From Streptomyces lasiicapitis (GTDB lineage Bacteria > Actinomycetota > Actinomycetes > Streptomycetales > Streptomycetaceae): 64,000 nt of DNA. Positions 42,518 to 51,028 of this stretch are shown piece after piece (position 1 is the first letter of the stretch; each line of letters opens with the position of its first letter). The stretch is taken from positions 62,001 to 126,000 of the forward strand of contig NZ_BMNG01000010.1 of assembly GCF_014646335.1 (NCBI RefSeq), written 5' to 3'. The notes under the pieces are model-generated. The model saw only the letters and a program-made list of their open reading frames with translations, was not told the origin of the DNA and searched no databases. The translations under genes and the position numbers were made by a program.

Positions 42518-43624
42518 ATGAGTCGTTGCTCCGGTCCGGAAGTGGTCGTGTGGGACACCACGTACGCCTGTCCCCTGCGCTGTTCGCACTGCTACTCGGA
42601 ATCGGGCAGGCGGCCGTCGCGGCAACTCGCCCCGGAGGACATGCTGCGGGTCGCGGACGCGCTGATCTCGCTGGGGCCGCGGGTCGTCGCGCTGTCGGGG
42701 GGCGAACCGCTCGTCGTCCGGGGCGTGTTCGAGGTGGCGGAGCGGCTGCGCGCGGCCGGCGTCAAGCTGTCGATCAACACCAGCGGCTGGGTGATGAACC
42801 GGGCCCTCGCCGAGCGGCTCGGGGACCACTTCGACGAGGTCATCGTCAGCCTCGACGGGACGACGCCCGAGGTGCACGACCGGATCCGCGGCCGCAAGGG
42901 CTCCTTCGACCGGGTCCTCGCGGCCCTCGCACTCCTGGACCGGATGGCGGGTGACCGAGGCGCGGCCGGGCGGGGGCGGCCGCGCCTCGGCATCGACTGC
43001 GTCGTCATCCGCAGCAACTTCCCGCAGTTGGAGGACTTCGCGGCCGACATCGTCCACCGCTTCCCGCACCTCAACACCCTGGGGTTCAACGCGGCCGTGC
43101 CGGAAGGGCTCGCCAGCCGCCCGGAGTTCGGCGTGCACGAGCTCATCGACGACGATCAGGTCGCCCGGCTGACCAGTGCGGAGCTGCGCTCCCGGCTGCG
43201 CGAGCTCGCGCCGCCGTCGGTGTCCGTCCACGCCACGGACAACCTCAACCTGGTGATGCACCCCGAGCGGGTGGCCAGCGGCGTCGACACCCCGGTGATG
43301 CAGGTGGAGCCCGACGGCCGGGTCCGGGGGATCCCGGTGTACGAGGGGACGGTCGGCAGCCTCCTGGAGGTGCCCGCCGCCGAGTTGTGGGAGCGCACGC
43401 TCGACCGCCTTGAGGACCCCTTCGTCGTCGAGACGCTGTCGTCCGTGAACTCCATGCAGACCTGGGCGGAGGCCGTGCGGCGCATGGACCGCCGCTTCGG
43501 CTCACCTGAGGACATCGCGCGCATCGACCGGCGGTCGGTCCGCACGAATCCTCCAGAATTCGTGATTCCGGTGGGGGCGGCCTCGGCGGACGCTCCCCGG
43601 CCGCCGGAGCAGCGCTCCGCGTGA
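42518..43624 (+). CDS. Radical SAM enzyme of lanthipeptide locus
   Basis: Radical SAM protein of 368 residues. The cluster motif is CPLRCSHC (Cys18, 22, 25), and SAM is bound by LSGGEPLV. The fold continues with INTSGW and VSLDG. The C-terminal extension contains VMQVEPDGRVRGIPVYEGTVG, which looks like a SPASM/twitch start but lacks the auxiliary-cluster cysteines. PqqE- or MftC-like enzymes act on peptides, so peptide modification is likely. It is followed by LanKC1 with a 217-bp gap and is divergent from the sensor kinase. ATG 42518 and GTG 42509 are both possible. Confidence 0.87.
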   Translation: MSRCSGPEVVVWDTTYACPLRCSHCYSESGRRPSRQLAPEDMLRVADALISLGPRVVALSGGEPLVVRGVFEVAERLRAAGVKLSINTSGWVMNRALAERLGDHFDEVIVSLDGTTPEVHDRIRGRKGSFDRVLAALALLDRMAGDRGAAGRGRPRLGIDCVVIRSNFPQLEDFAADIVHRFPHLNTLGFNAAVPEGLASRPEFGVHELIDDDQVARLTSAELRSRLRELAPPSVSVHATDNLNLVMHPERVASGVDTPVMQVEPDGRVRGIPVYEGTVGSLLEVPAAELWERTLDRLEDPFVVETLSSVNSMQTWAEAVRRMDRRFGSPEDIARIDRRSVRTNPPEFVIPVGAASADAPRPPEQRSA

Positions 43625-43841
43625 CGGCTCGGGCATTCCACGGCTTTGCCACCAAGGCCCGCTCGTAAGTCTGTTCGCCTTCCCGCGACTTCCCTCCACT
43701 TCCTTCGAGCTGCTCCCCTCCACTTTCCGGCCGATCACCGCCTCAAGCGTGGCTGGATCCCGCCCGACGCCCGTCCGTATTCCGCCCGGGTTCTCCCCTG
43801 ATTTCCCGTCATCTCTTTCCGGCCGAAGGGACCGTACCGTG

Positions 43842-46505
43842 ATGAAACTTCAGGACTACGACCGCTTCTACCGCGCGGATCCGATCTTCTTCGAATTCCC
43901 GGAGCGGCTCGCCGACACCCCGGAAAGGCTGACGGCCGTCGTACGTGAACTCCCTCGGGGATGGGAGCGCGTGGACGCCGGATGGTGGGTGCGGCTGCGG
44001 CCGCCCGGGGCGCGTACGCCCGGCCAGGGCTGGCGGATCCACGTCTCCGTGACGCCGGCGCGTCTGGAGCGGGCGGCGGAGATCGTGCGCGAGTACTGCG
44101 TGCGCCGGAGCATCCCCTGCGAACTGGTCCGCAGCACGGCCGCGGCCCGCGCCCTGGCCGACGTCCGCGCGGACCGCCTCACCAGCGCCGACCTGATGGT
44201 CCTTCACCCGGCGGACGAGGACCTGCTCGCCACCGCCCTCGGTGATCTGTCCGCGCTCCTCGAACCCCTGCCGGGTCCGTATGTGCCCGGCGCCCTGCGC
44301 CACCGCTCGGGACCTCTGTACGTACGTTATGCGGCGGCCGAGGGCCGTCGATGTCCCGCCCCCGGCCACGAGGCCGCTCCGGGCGACGAGTACGACATGG
44401 TGCCCGCCCTTGAGCGGCCCGACGGCTCCCTCGTGCCCGAGGACCGGCGTCCCGTCTTCCGCTGTCCGGACTGGGTCGCCCTGCCCGGCGTCCTGCGGGC
44501 CGACCTCGACGCCCTGCACGCCCCGCCGGACACCCCCTTCCCGTACCGGGGCGTGCGCGCCCTGCGCCTGACCACCGGCGGCGGCACCTACCTCGCCGCG
44601 GACGCCGCATCCGGGCAGCCGGTCGTCCTGCACGAGGCACGGCCGCACGCCGGGCTCGACGCGCGCGGCGAGGACGCCGTCACCCGCCTCGCGAAGGAAC
44701 ACGCCGTCCTCGAACGCCTCGCGGGCCTGGACTGCGTACCGCACGTCGTCGGCCAACACGTCCGCGCGGGGCACCACTTCCTCGCCGTCGCCCACGCCGA
44801 GGGCCGGAGCCTGGCCGAGGCCGCGGCCGCCGCGTTCCCCCTGACCTCGGACGACCGCGCGGAGCAGGAGGCCGAGGGCTACGCGAAGTGGGCGCTCGAC
44901 GTCGCCGCCCGCGTCGCCGACGCGCTGGATCTGCTGCGCGAACACGGCGTACGCCTCGGCGAACTCAACCCCGACCACATCGTCCTGCGCGCCGACGGCG
45001 ATGTCGTCCTCACCCGCCTGGGCACGGCCACCGACCTCGACGACGACCGGGCTCCCGCCGTGGGCGAGGAAGGCTTCACCGCCCCGGCCGGGCTGCGCGG
45101 CGCGGCCGCGCACGCCCATCTGCTCGACGCGCTGCTGCTGTGGCTGCTGCTTCCGGTGCCCCATCGCGACACGGCGACTCTGCGGGTGCTCGCCGGGGCC
45201 GTGGAGGAGATGTATCCGGTGCCTTCGGGGTTCGGTGACGGGCTGCTGAAGCGGCTGGGGCGGCGGGCGGGCCAGGAAGCGGCGGCCCGCGTGGGGCACC
45301 GAGGTCACGCGGATCACCCAGTCACCCCAGAAGACCTCCCCGCCACCCGAAGCAATGACGACCACGCCGAAGCCCTCGCCGCAGGCCGCCCCGACTGGCC
45401 CGCCCTCCGCGGCTCCCTCGTCGCCGGCCTGCACGCCATGGCCACCCCCGAGCGCGCGGACCGCCTGTTCCCCGGCACCCCCTTCGGCCCGACCTCACTC
45501 GGCGGGGCGTCGTTCGGCTACGGCGCCGCGGGCGTCCTCTACGCGCTGCACCAAGTGGGCGCGCCCGTCCCGGCGGAGTACGCGGCGTGGCTGGCGGACA
45601 CGGCCGAGCGCGACCCCGACCCGCGACCCGGCCTGTACGACGGGCTGCACGGCGTCGCCCTCACCCTGGACCTGCTCGGCCACCGGGACCGGGCGCTTGC
45701 CGTCCTCGACCGCTCCCGGCCGCTCGACGCCCGCGTGGTCCGCCCGGACCTGGCGGGCGGCCGGGCCGGGATCGCGCTGAACCTGCTGCGGTTCGCGCGG
45801 GCCACGGGCGACACCGCGCTGCACGACGCCGCCCTGCGCACGGCCGACCAACTCGCGGCGCTCGTCGAGGACGGCCCGCCCGTCCTGCGGCCCGGCACTC
45901 CGCCGCCGTACGGACTCCTCCACGGCGCGGCCGGCATCGCCCTGCTCTTCCTCCATCTGTACGAGGACACCGGCGCGCCCCGCTTCCTGGATCTCGCCGA
46001 CCACGCCCTCGGCCACGACCTGGCCCGTTGCCACACGGGTGCGGACGGCGCCCTCACGCTCTTCGACGGCACGCATCACCTGCCGTACCTGCACGGCGGC
46101 AGCGGTGGACTCGCGTTCCCCCTGCGGGCGTTGCTGCGGCACCGGCCCGACGAGGGCAGGGCCGCCGTGCTCGACGCCGTCCGGCACACCTGCCGCGCGC
46201 TGTACGTCCGCAACGCCGGGCTGCTGCGCGGCCGGGCCGGCGGGATCGCGGTGCTCACCGCCCTGGACGGCCCCGGCGACCGCGAGGCGGTGCGCAAGCA
46301 GGTGCGCCGCATGGCCTGGTACGCGCACTCCTACCGCGGGCACCTCGCGTTCCCCGGGTTCCGGATGCTGCGCCTGTCCGCGGACCTCGCCACCGGCGCG
46401 GCGGGCGTGCTGCTCGCCCTGGACTCCGCGTTCGGGGGAGGCGGGCAGGTCCTGCCCTTCCTCGACCCGCGGGCAACTCCGCCACCAGCGGAGGAGAGGA
46501 GGTGA
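43842..46505 (+). CDS. LanKC-like protein with degenerate lyase and kinase domains
   Basis: Class III-type lanthipeptide synthetase of 887 residues: lyase-like domain (about 40-150), kinase-like domain (about 235-430) and LanC-like cyclase domain (about 540-870). Key residues differ from those of a working enzyme. The lyase motif is WRIH (64-67) instead of WKIH, and CEL (93-95) replaces FKF. The lysine before the VxVYPAD strand is lost. The kinase loop is GELNPDH (373-379) instead of GDLxPxN, and the metal-binding DFE is RLG (392-394). The cyclase region has no zinc Cys/His, as usual in class III. It is probably a partner or scaffold for LanKC2. It ends over the ribosome site of the first precursor gene. 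Confidence 0.85.
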   Translation: MKLQDYDRFYRADPIFFEFPERLADTPERLTAVVRELPRGWERVDAGWWVRLRPPGARTPGQGWRIHVSVTPARLERAAEIVREYCVRRSIPCELVRSTAAARALADVRADRLTSADLMVLHPADEDLLATALGDLSALLEPLPGPYVPGALRHRSGPLYVRYAAAEGRRCPAPGHEAAPGDEYDMVPALERPDGSLVPEDRRPVFRCPDWVALPGVLRADLDALHAPPDTPFPYRGVRALRLTTGGGTYLAADAASGQPVVLHEARPHAGLDARGEDAVTRLAKEHAVLERLAGLDCVPHVVGQHVRAGHHFLAVAHAEGRSLAEAAAAAFPLTSDDRAEQEAEGYAKWALDVAARVADALDLLREHGVRLGELNPDHIVLRADGDVVLTRLGTATDLDDDRAPAVGEEGFTAPAGLRGAAAHAHLLDALLLWLLLPVPHRDTATLRVLAGAVEEMYPVPSGFGDGLLKRLGRRAGQEAAARVGHRGHADHPVTPEDLPATRSNDDHAEALAAGRPDWPALRGSLVAGLHAMATPERADRLFPGTPFGPTSLGGASFGYGAAGVLYALHQVGAPVPAEYAAWLADTAERDPDPRPGLYDGLHGVALTLDLLGHRDRALAVLDRSRPLDARVVRPDLAGGRAGIALNLLRFARATGDTALHDAALRTADQLAALVEDGPPVLRPGTPPPYGLLHGAAGIALLFLHLYEDTGAPRFLDLADHALGHDLARCHTGADGALTLFDGTHHLPYLHGGSGGLAFPLRALLRHRPDEGRAAVLDAVRHTCRALYVRNAGLLRGRAGGIAVLTALDGPGDREAVRKQVRRMAWYAHSYRGHLAFPGFRMLRLSADLATGAAGVLLALDSAFGGGGQVLPFLDPRATPPPAEERR

Positions 46506-46510
46506 TCGAG

Positions 46511-46606
46511 ATGTCGGAGATCTTGGACCTGCAGGAGCTTGAGGAGGAGACCACCTCCCTGTGGCCCTGCGCCAACAGCTACCACAGCACCGTCGGCATG
46601 TCCTGA
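46511..46606 (+). CDS. Lanthipeptide precursor A1 (31 residues)
   Basis: Precursor peptide. The leader MSEILDLQELEEE contains the class III leader motif (ILDLQELE). It is followed by TTSLWPCANS and a variable tail YHSTVGMS. Ring-forming residues are Thr14, Thr15, Ser16, Cys20, Ser23 and Ser26. The ribosome site is very strong (AGGAGGTGAT), ending 3 bp before the ATG and overlapping the LanKC1 stop. The only Cys precedes two Ser at C-x2-S-x2-S, the reverse of the labionin pattern S-x2-S-x3-C. It is the substrate of the adjacent synthetases by position. Confidence 0.9.
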   Translation: MSEILDLQELEEETTSLWPCANSYHSTVGMS

Positions 46607-46646
46607 CGTGCCCGACGCCCGAACCGCCCCGAGGGAGGTGATCCAG

Positions 46647-46742
46647 ATGGCGGAGATCCTGGAACTGCAGGAGCTCGAGGAGGAGACCACCTCCCTGTGG
46701 CCCTGCGCCAACAGCTTCGAAAGCGCACGCGGCGTCGCCTGA
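46647..46742 (+). CDS. Lanthipeptide precursor A2 (31 residues)
   Basis: Second precursor, 31 residues, with leader MAEILELQELEEE and the same TTSLWPCANS block as A1, then FESARGVA. The DNA is nearly identical to A1 from the ribosome site (GGGAGGTGATCCAG) through the conserved block. It keeps the Ser16-x3-Cys20-x2-Ser23-x2-Ser26 spacing. It probably arose by duplication. The two could act together or be alternative products. A hairpin follows 24 bp downstream. Confidence 0.9.
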   Translation: MAEILELQELEEETTSLWPCANSFESARGVA

Positions 46743-46766
46743 CGCGCCGCACACCGCCCTGACGTC

Positions 46767-46794
46767 TGCCGGCCGTGGTGCTCCACGGCCGGCA
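46767..46794 (+). terminator. 12-bp hairpin between precursor A2 and LanKC2
   Basis: TGCCGGCCGTGG (46767-46778) and CCACGGCCGGCA (46783-46794) form a perfect 12-bp stem with a TGCT loop. It may partly terminate, or protect, the precursor mRNA so that peptides outnumber synthetase. Confidence 0.7.
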
Positions 46795-46830
46795 GGCCGG
46801 CGCCACCACCACTACCGGCCCTCCACGGCA

Positions 46831-46878
46831 ACGTACGACCGGCATGTCGCCACCACGTACGACAGACATGTCGCAACG
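46831..46878 (+). repeat. 24-bp direct repeat (two units) before LanKC2
   Basis: Two adjacent 24-bp units (46831-46854 and 46855-46878), 20 of 24 bases identical, each starting ACGTACGAC and containing CATGTCGC. They lie between the hairpin and the LanKC2 ribosome site and could be a regulator site. Confidence 0.8.
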
Positions 46879-46917
46879 ACCCACGACCCGCACGGCACTC
46901 CGGGAGGAGAACTCACC

Positions 46918-49527
46918 ATGCTCGCTCAGGGCCATCTCGTCGCGGACCCGTTCTTCGTGGACGCCCTCGACCGCGTCGACGACTCCGGACAGCGCTTCTC
47001 CCGCGCGGGCAGCCCACCGCCTCCCGGATGGCGGCGCACGGAGCGCGGCGGCTGGGTCAACCTGCACCGCGCCGGCGCCCAACTGCCCCGCCAGGGCTGG
47101 AAGATCCACGCCTCCGCCACGGCCGACAGCGCCGAGCACGTCGTCGACACCGTCTGGGAGCACTGCGTCCGGCACGGCATCTGCTTCAAGTTCCTGCGCA
47201 GCTCCCTCCTCTTCCACCAGGTCAACAGCAAGCAGGCGCCGCGCCCGGCCGGGGGCAAGCTGGTCACCGTCTACCCCGCCGACGACGCCGAGCTGGAACG
47301 CACCCTGACCGACCTCACCGAACTGCTGCGCGGAGTCGAGGGCCCGTACGTCCTCAGCGACCTGCGCTGGGAGGACGGCGGCCCGCTGTACGTGCGCTAC
47401 GGAGGGTTCGACCTGGCCTACTGCCATGCGCCGGACGGCAGTTACGTCCCGGCCGTGGAGGGCCCCGGCGGTGCCCTCGTGCCCGATGTGCGGGGCACGT
47501 CCTTCCGGGTGCCCCCGTGGGTGGAGCCGCCCGCCTTTCTCGCCGCGCGCATCGAGGCGTCACGGGCGGCCGCTCCGGGCGGCTTCCCCTACCGGGTGGA
47601 GAAGGCGCTGCACTTCTCCAACGGCGGCGGGGTCTACCGCGCCGTGGAGAAGGACACCGGCCGCCGCGTGGTGCTCCGCGAGGCGCGCCCGCACGCGGGC
47701 CTCGACGACCGGGGCGCGGACGCCGTGACCCGCCTGGACCACGAGCAGACGATGCTGGAGCGCCTCGCCGGGCTCGCCTGCGTGCCCCGGCTGCACGCCC
47801 GCACCCGCCACTGGGAACACCACTTCCTCGTGGAGGAGTTGATCGAGGGGGGGACCCTGGCCGAGGCGATCGGCCGCCGCCACCCGCTGTTCCGGGACGC
47901 CACGGACGAGCGCGAGGTCGCCGCGTACACGGAATGGGCCCTCGACGTACTCGGCCGGATCGAGCGGGCGATCGCCGAACTGCACGCGCAGGGCGTCGTG
48001 TTCGGGGACCTGCAACCGGGCAACGTCATGGTGCGCCCGGACGGCAGCGTGTGCCTGGTCGACTTCGAGACCGCCTTCGAGGCGGCCCCCTCGGAGGGCG
48101 GCGAGGACCGTGGGCCCGCGCTCGGCACGCCCGGGTTCACCGCCCGGTGGGCCCGGTCGGGCCGTGCCGTGGACACGTACGGCCTCGCGGCCCTGACCCT
48201 GGCGCTGTTCTGCCCGCTGACTCCGCTGCTGCGCTTCGACGCAGGAAAGCTCGCCCAGTTGACGGCCTGGACGGAGCGGCGCTTCCCGGTGCCGGCGGGG
48301 TTCGCCGTACGGCTGCGGGAGCGCCTCGCGCCGCCGCCCGACTGGCCCCGGACCGGCGGCGACACCCCGGCGGACGACTCCCCCTGGCCGGAGGAGGCCG
48401 GGGCCGACGCCGACACGGCCCTCGACTCACTGGCCGAGGCGATCCGGCTCAGCGCGACACCGGAGCGCGAGGACCGGCTCTTCCCGGGCGACGTGCGGCA
48501 GTTCGACAACCAGGGCGCGTCGCTGGCGTTCGGCGCGGCGGGCGTCCTGCACGCCCTGCACGTCACCGGCCGCTCCGGCCACCCCGCGTTCGCGGAGCAC
48601 TTCGAGGAGTACGTCGACTGGCTGGTGCGGGCCGCCGAACGCACGCGCTGGCCGCGGCCGGGCCTGTACGACGGACTCGCGGGCGTCGCGTACGTCCTGG
48701 ACGAACTGGGGCGCACCGAGGCCGCGCAGGAGACGCTCGCACGCCTCGGCGGGCTCGCTCTCGACGGCTGCGGCGGCGGCCTGTTCGACGGGCTCGCGGG
48801 CGTCGGCCTGACCCGGCTGCACTTCGGTGCGACGGACGCGGCGGAAGCGCTGGGCGAGCGGCTCACGCGCGTGCTCACCGGCGGCGGGCGGCTGCCGGGC
48901 CCGCCGGACGCCGTGGGGCTCACCCACGGCTGGTCAGGACCGGCCCTGCTCTTCACGCGGCTGCACGCGGCGACGGCCGACGAGCGGTGGCTTCCCCTCG
49001 CCCAGACCGCGCTCGCCCGCGACCTCGGCCGCTGCGGAGCGCCACGGAAGGGCCGCATCCTCGTCCGGGACGGCAAACGCTGGCTCTCGACGCTGGACCG
49101 CGGCAGCGCCGGCATCGCCCTCGCCCTCGACGCCTACCTCCGGTGCGCCGACGACCCGCACTACGCGGCGGTACGCGACCGCATCCGCGACGGCCTGGGG
49201 ACGGAACTGCTCCTCTCCCCCGGCCTCCTCGACGGTCAGGCCGGGCTTCTCCACGCCAGCGCCCACCTGACCGGCCCAGGCTCCGCACTGGCTGCCCACC
49301 TGCGGAGCCTGGGCCTCCACTGCGTACGTTTCCGGGGCCGCCGTGCGTTCGCGATGGACGGGCTGCTCCGGCTCTCGATGGACCTGGCCACCGGCACGTC
49401 CGGCGTGCTCCTCGCCGTGCACACGGCGCTCGCGGGCCCTCAGGGCAGCGGCACACCCCTGCCCTTCCTGGAGGCAGGCGTACCGGCACGGCCGCCCCTG
49501 CCGCACAGCGCGGGAGCGCCGGCGTGA
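46918..49527 (+). CDS. lanKC: Class III lanthionine synthetase (LanKC), apparently intact
   Basis: Trifunctional enzyme of 869 residues that phosphorylates Ser/Thr in the precursor, eliminates phosphate and cyclises Cys onto the dehydro residues. The lyase domain has WKIH (61-64), FKF (90-92) and Lys114 before VTVYPAD. The kinase domain has GGGVY and VLREARPHAG, the catalytic loop GDLQPGN (363-369) and the metal site VDFE (381-384). The LanC-like domain (about 500-850) has no zinc ligands, as in class III. ATG 46918 has a GGGAGGAG ribosome site. It overlaps the exporter gene by GTGA at 49524. LanKC1 upstream is degenerate, so this protein probably supplies the catalysis. Confidence 0.93.
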   Translation: MLAQGHLVADPFFVDALDRVDDSGQRFSRAGSPPPPGWRRTERGGWVNLHRAGAQLPRQGWKIHASATADSAEHVVDTVWEHCVRHGICFKFLRSSLLFHQVNSKQAPRPAGGKLVTVYPADDAELERTLTDLTELLRGVEGPYVLSDLRWEDGGPLYVRYGGFDLAYCHAPDGSYVPAVEGPGGALVPDVRGTSFRVPPWVEPPAFLAARIEASRAAAPGGFPYRVEKALHFSNGGGVYRAVEKDTGRRVVLREARPHAGLDDRGADAVTRLDHEQTMLERLAGLACVPRLHARTRHWEHHFLVEELIEGGTLAEAIGRRHPLFRDATDEREVAAYTEWALDVLGRIERAIAELHAQGVVFGDLQPGNVMVRPDGSVCLVDFETAFEAAPSEGGEDRGPALGTPGFTARWARSGRAVDTYGLAALTLALFCPLTPLLRFDAGKLAQLTAWTERRFPVPAGFAVRLRERLAPPPDWPRTGGDTPADDSPWPEEAGADADTALDSLAEAIRLSATPEREDRLFPGDVRQFDNQGASLAFGAAGVLHALHVTGRSGHPAFAEHFEEYVDWLVRAAERTRWPRPGLYDGLAGVAYVLDELGRTEAAQETLARLGGLALDGCGGGLFDGLAGVGLTRLHFGATDAAEALGERLTRVLTGGGRLPGPPDAVGLTHGWSGPALLFTRLHAATADERWLPLAQTALARDLGRCGAPRKGRILVRDGKRWLSTLDRGSAGIALALDAYLRCADDPHYAAVRDRIRDGLGTELLLSPGLLDGQAGLLHASAHLTGPGSALAAHLRSLGLHCVRFRGRRAFAMDGLLRLSMDLATGTSGVLLAVHTALAGPQGSGTPLPFLEAGVPARPPLPHSAGAPA

Positions 49528-50870
49528 GGCGCACTCCCCCGCCGCCCGACAGCCTCCGCCGCAACCGGGACTTCCAACTCCTGTGCACCGGGCAGGGGTT
49601 GTCCCTGCTCGGCTCGGGCGCCTCCGCCATCGCCCTGCCGCTGCTTGTCCTTCAGGCCACCGGTTCGGCCCTGCACGTCGGCCTGGTCGAGGCGGTGTGG
49701 ACGGGTTCGCTGGCGCTCGCGTGCCTGCCCGCGGGCCCGCTCGCCGACCGCTTCGACCGCCGCACGGTGCTGCTGGTGTGCGAGGCGGGCCGGGCCGTCG
49801 CGAGCACGGCGCTCGCGGCGGCCGTCCTGGCCGGACTCACGTCCCTGCCGGTGCTGCTCGCGGCGGGGGCGGTCCTGGGGTTCCTCACGGCGCCGTTCAA
49901 CGCCGCGCTCCTGCCCCTGGTGCGGGAGGTGGTGCCGGAGAGCAAGCTGGCCACGGCGCTGGCCGTCAACCAGGTGCGCGGACAGGCGGCCTATCTGCTG
50001 GGGCCGGTCGTCGGGGGCGCCCTGTTCAGCGCGGGGGCGAGCTGGCCGTTCTGGCTCGACAGCGCGTCGTACACGACGTCGACGTGCTGCCTGCTCGCCC
50101 TGCGGGTGCGGCCGGGCGCTCCGGGCGGAGCGCGTGAGGGCTGGTGGTCGTCGTTCACCAGCGGGCTCCGATTCCTGTGGCGGCAGCGGTTGCTGCGCAG
50201 GCTGACGCTGGTCGCGTCGGCGCAGAACTTCGCCTTCGACGGGGTGTATCTGGCAATCGTGGTGACCAGCGCGCGCCAAGGCGCGTCGGCGCTGTCGGTC
50301 GGCATGATCACGGCGGCGTCGGCGGCCGGGGCGATGACGGGGGTCGTGCTGGCGCCGCTCGCGGGCCGCCGCCTGAGCCCGTCCCGGCTCCTGCTCCTCA
50401 CCGGCGTCGCGTGCGCGGCCCTGGTCGGCGCGATGGCCCTGGCTCCGGAGGCGGCGACGCTCGCCGTGCTGCTTTCGGGGTGCGCCCTTGCGGTCGCCGT
50501 CTCGGGTTCGGTCATGACGCTGGCCCGACTCCTCCACACCCCGGCAGGGCTGCAGGGCCGCGTGAACAGCGCGATCGGGCTGATGTTCATGGCCACGCCC
50601 CCGCTGGGCGCGGCCCTCGCCGGGGTGCTCCTGGAGGAACTGCCGGGCCCGGCGGTGTTCCTGCTCTTCGCGGGGCTGCTGGCGGGGCTCGCGGTGGTGT
50701 CGCCGGGTGAGGGGACGTTTCGGGGGACCGAGAGCGAGGAGGCCGGTCCGTCCGACGGGGTGGAAGCGGGTTCGTACGACGCAGTGGGAGCGGCTTCGTA
50801 CGAGGGAGTGGAAGCGGGTCGGCGGGACGCTCAGGAGACCTCGGATCCCCCGGCCGCACGGGGTCGGTGA
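49524..50870 (+). CDS. MFS transporter, likely lanthipeptide exporter
   Basis: Major facilitator of 448 residues with about twelve hydrophobic segments and the loop motif GPLADRFDRRTVL (MFS signature). The enterobactin exporter-like (EntS) group has this form. It starts at a GTG overlapping the LanKC2 stop, so it is co-translated and is the probable exporter of the product, where an ABC exporter would be more usual. The C-terminus carries three diverged repeats (VEAGSYDAV, AASYEG, VEAGRRD) and is acidic and hydrophilic. Confidence 0.92.
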   Translation: MRRTPPPPDSLRRNRDFQLLCTGQGLSLLGSGASAIALPLLVLQATGSALHVGLVEAVWTGSLALACLPAGPLADRFDRRTVLLVCEAGRAVASTALAAAVLAGLTSLPVLLAAGAVLGFLTAPFNAALLPLVREVVPESKLATALAVNQVRGQAAYLLGPVVGGALFSAGASWPFWLDSASYTTSTCCLLALRVRPGAPGGAREGWWSSFTSGLRFLWRQRLLRRLTLVASAQNFAFDGVYLAIVVTSARQGASALSVGMITAASAAGAMTGVVLAPLAGRRLSPSRLLLLTGVACAALVGAMALAPEAATLAVLLSGCALAVAVSGSVMTLARLLHTPAGLQGRVNSAIGLMFMATPPLGAALAGVLLEELPGPAVFLLFAGLLAGLAVVSPGEGTFRGTESEEAGPSDGVEAGSYDAVGAASYEGVEAGRRDAQETSDPPAARGR

Positions 50871-51028
50871 GGTGACGGCCGAGGCTGTCGGCCGGGTCGG
50901 GTGTGCGCCGTCGCAGCGGCGGTCGTACGGTCGTCATGAGCGTGGTCGTGGTCGTCCATGGCCCCGACGCCCGTGCCCGGCCCCCGCACGCGGCCCCAAC
51001 TCGCCCCCGCGGAAGGGATTTCGACGAC

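Noticed and set aside
43839..46505. Class IV (LanL) assignment for the synthetases
   Set aside because: The cyclase domains lack the zinc-binding Cys/Cys/His of class IV; domain order and missing zinc ligands fit class III.
46511..46742. Classical labionin motif in the precursors
   Set aside because: The pattern S-x2-S-x3-C is absent; residue 13 is Glu, so only Ser16-x3-Cys20 could close in that direction.
47028..49523. Plus-strand open frame reading through the LanKC2 gene in another frame into the exporter
   Set aside because: Only the part from 49524 has membrane-protein character; the rest is an out-of-frame shadow.
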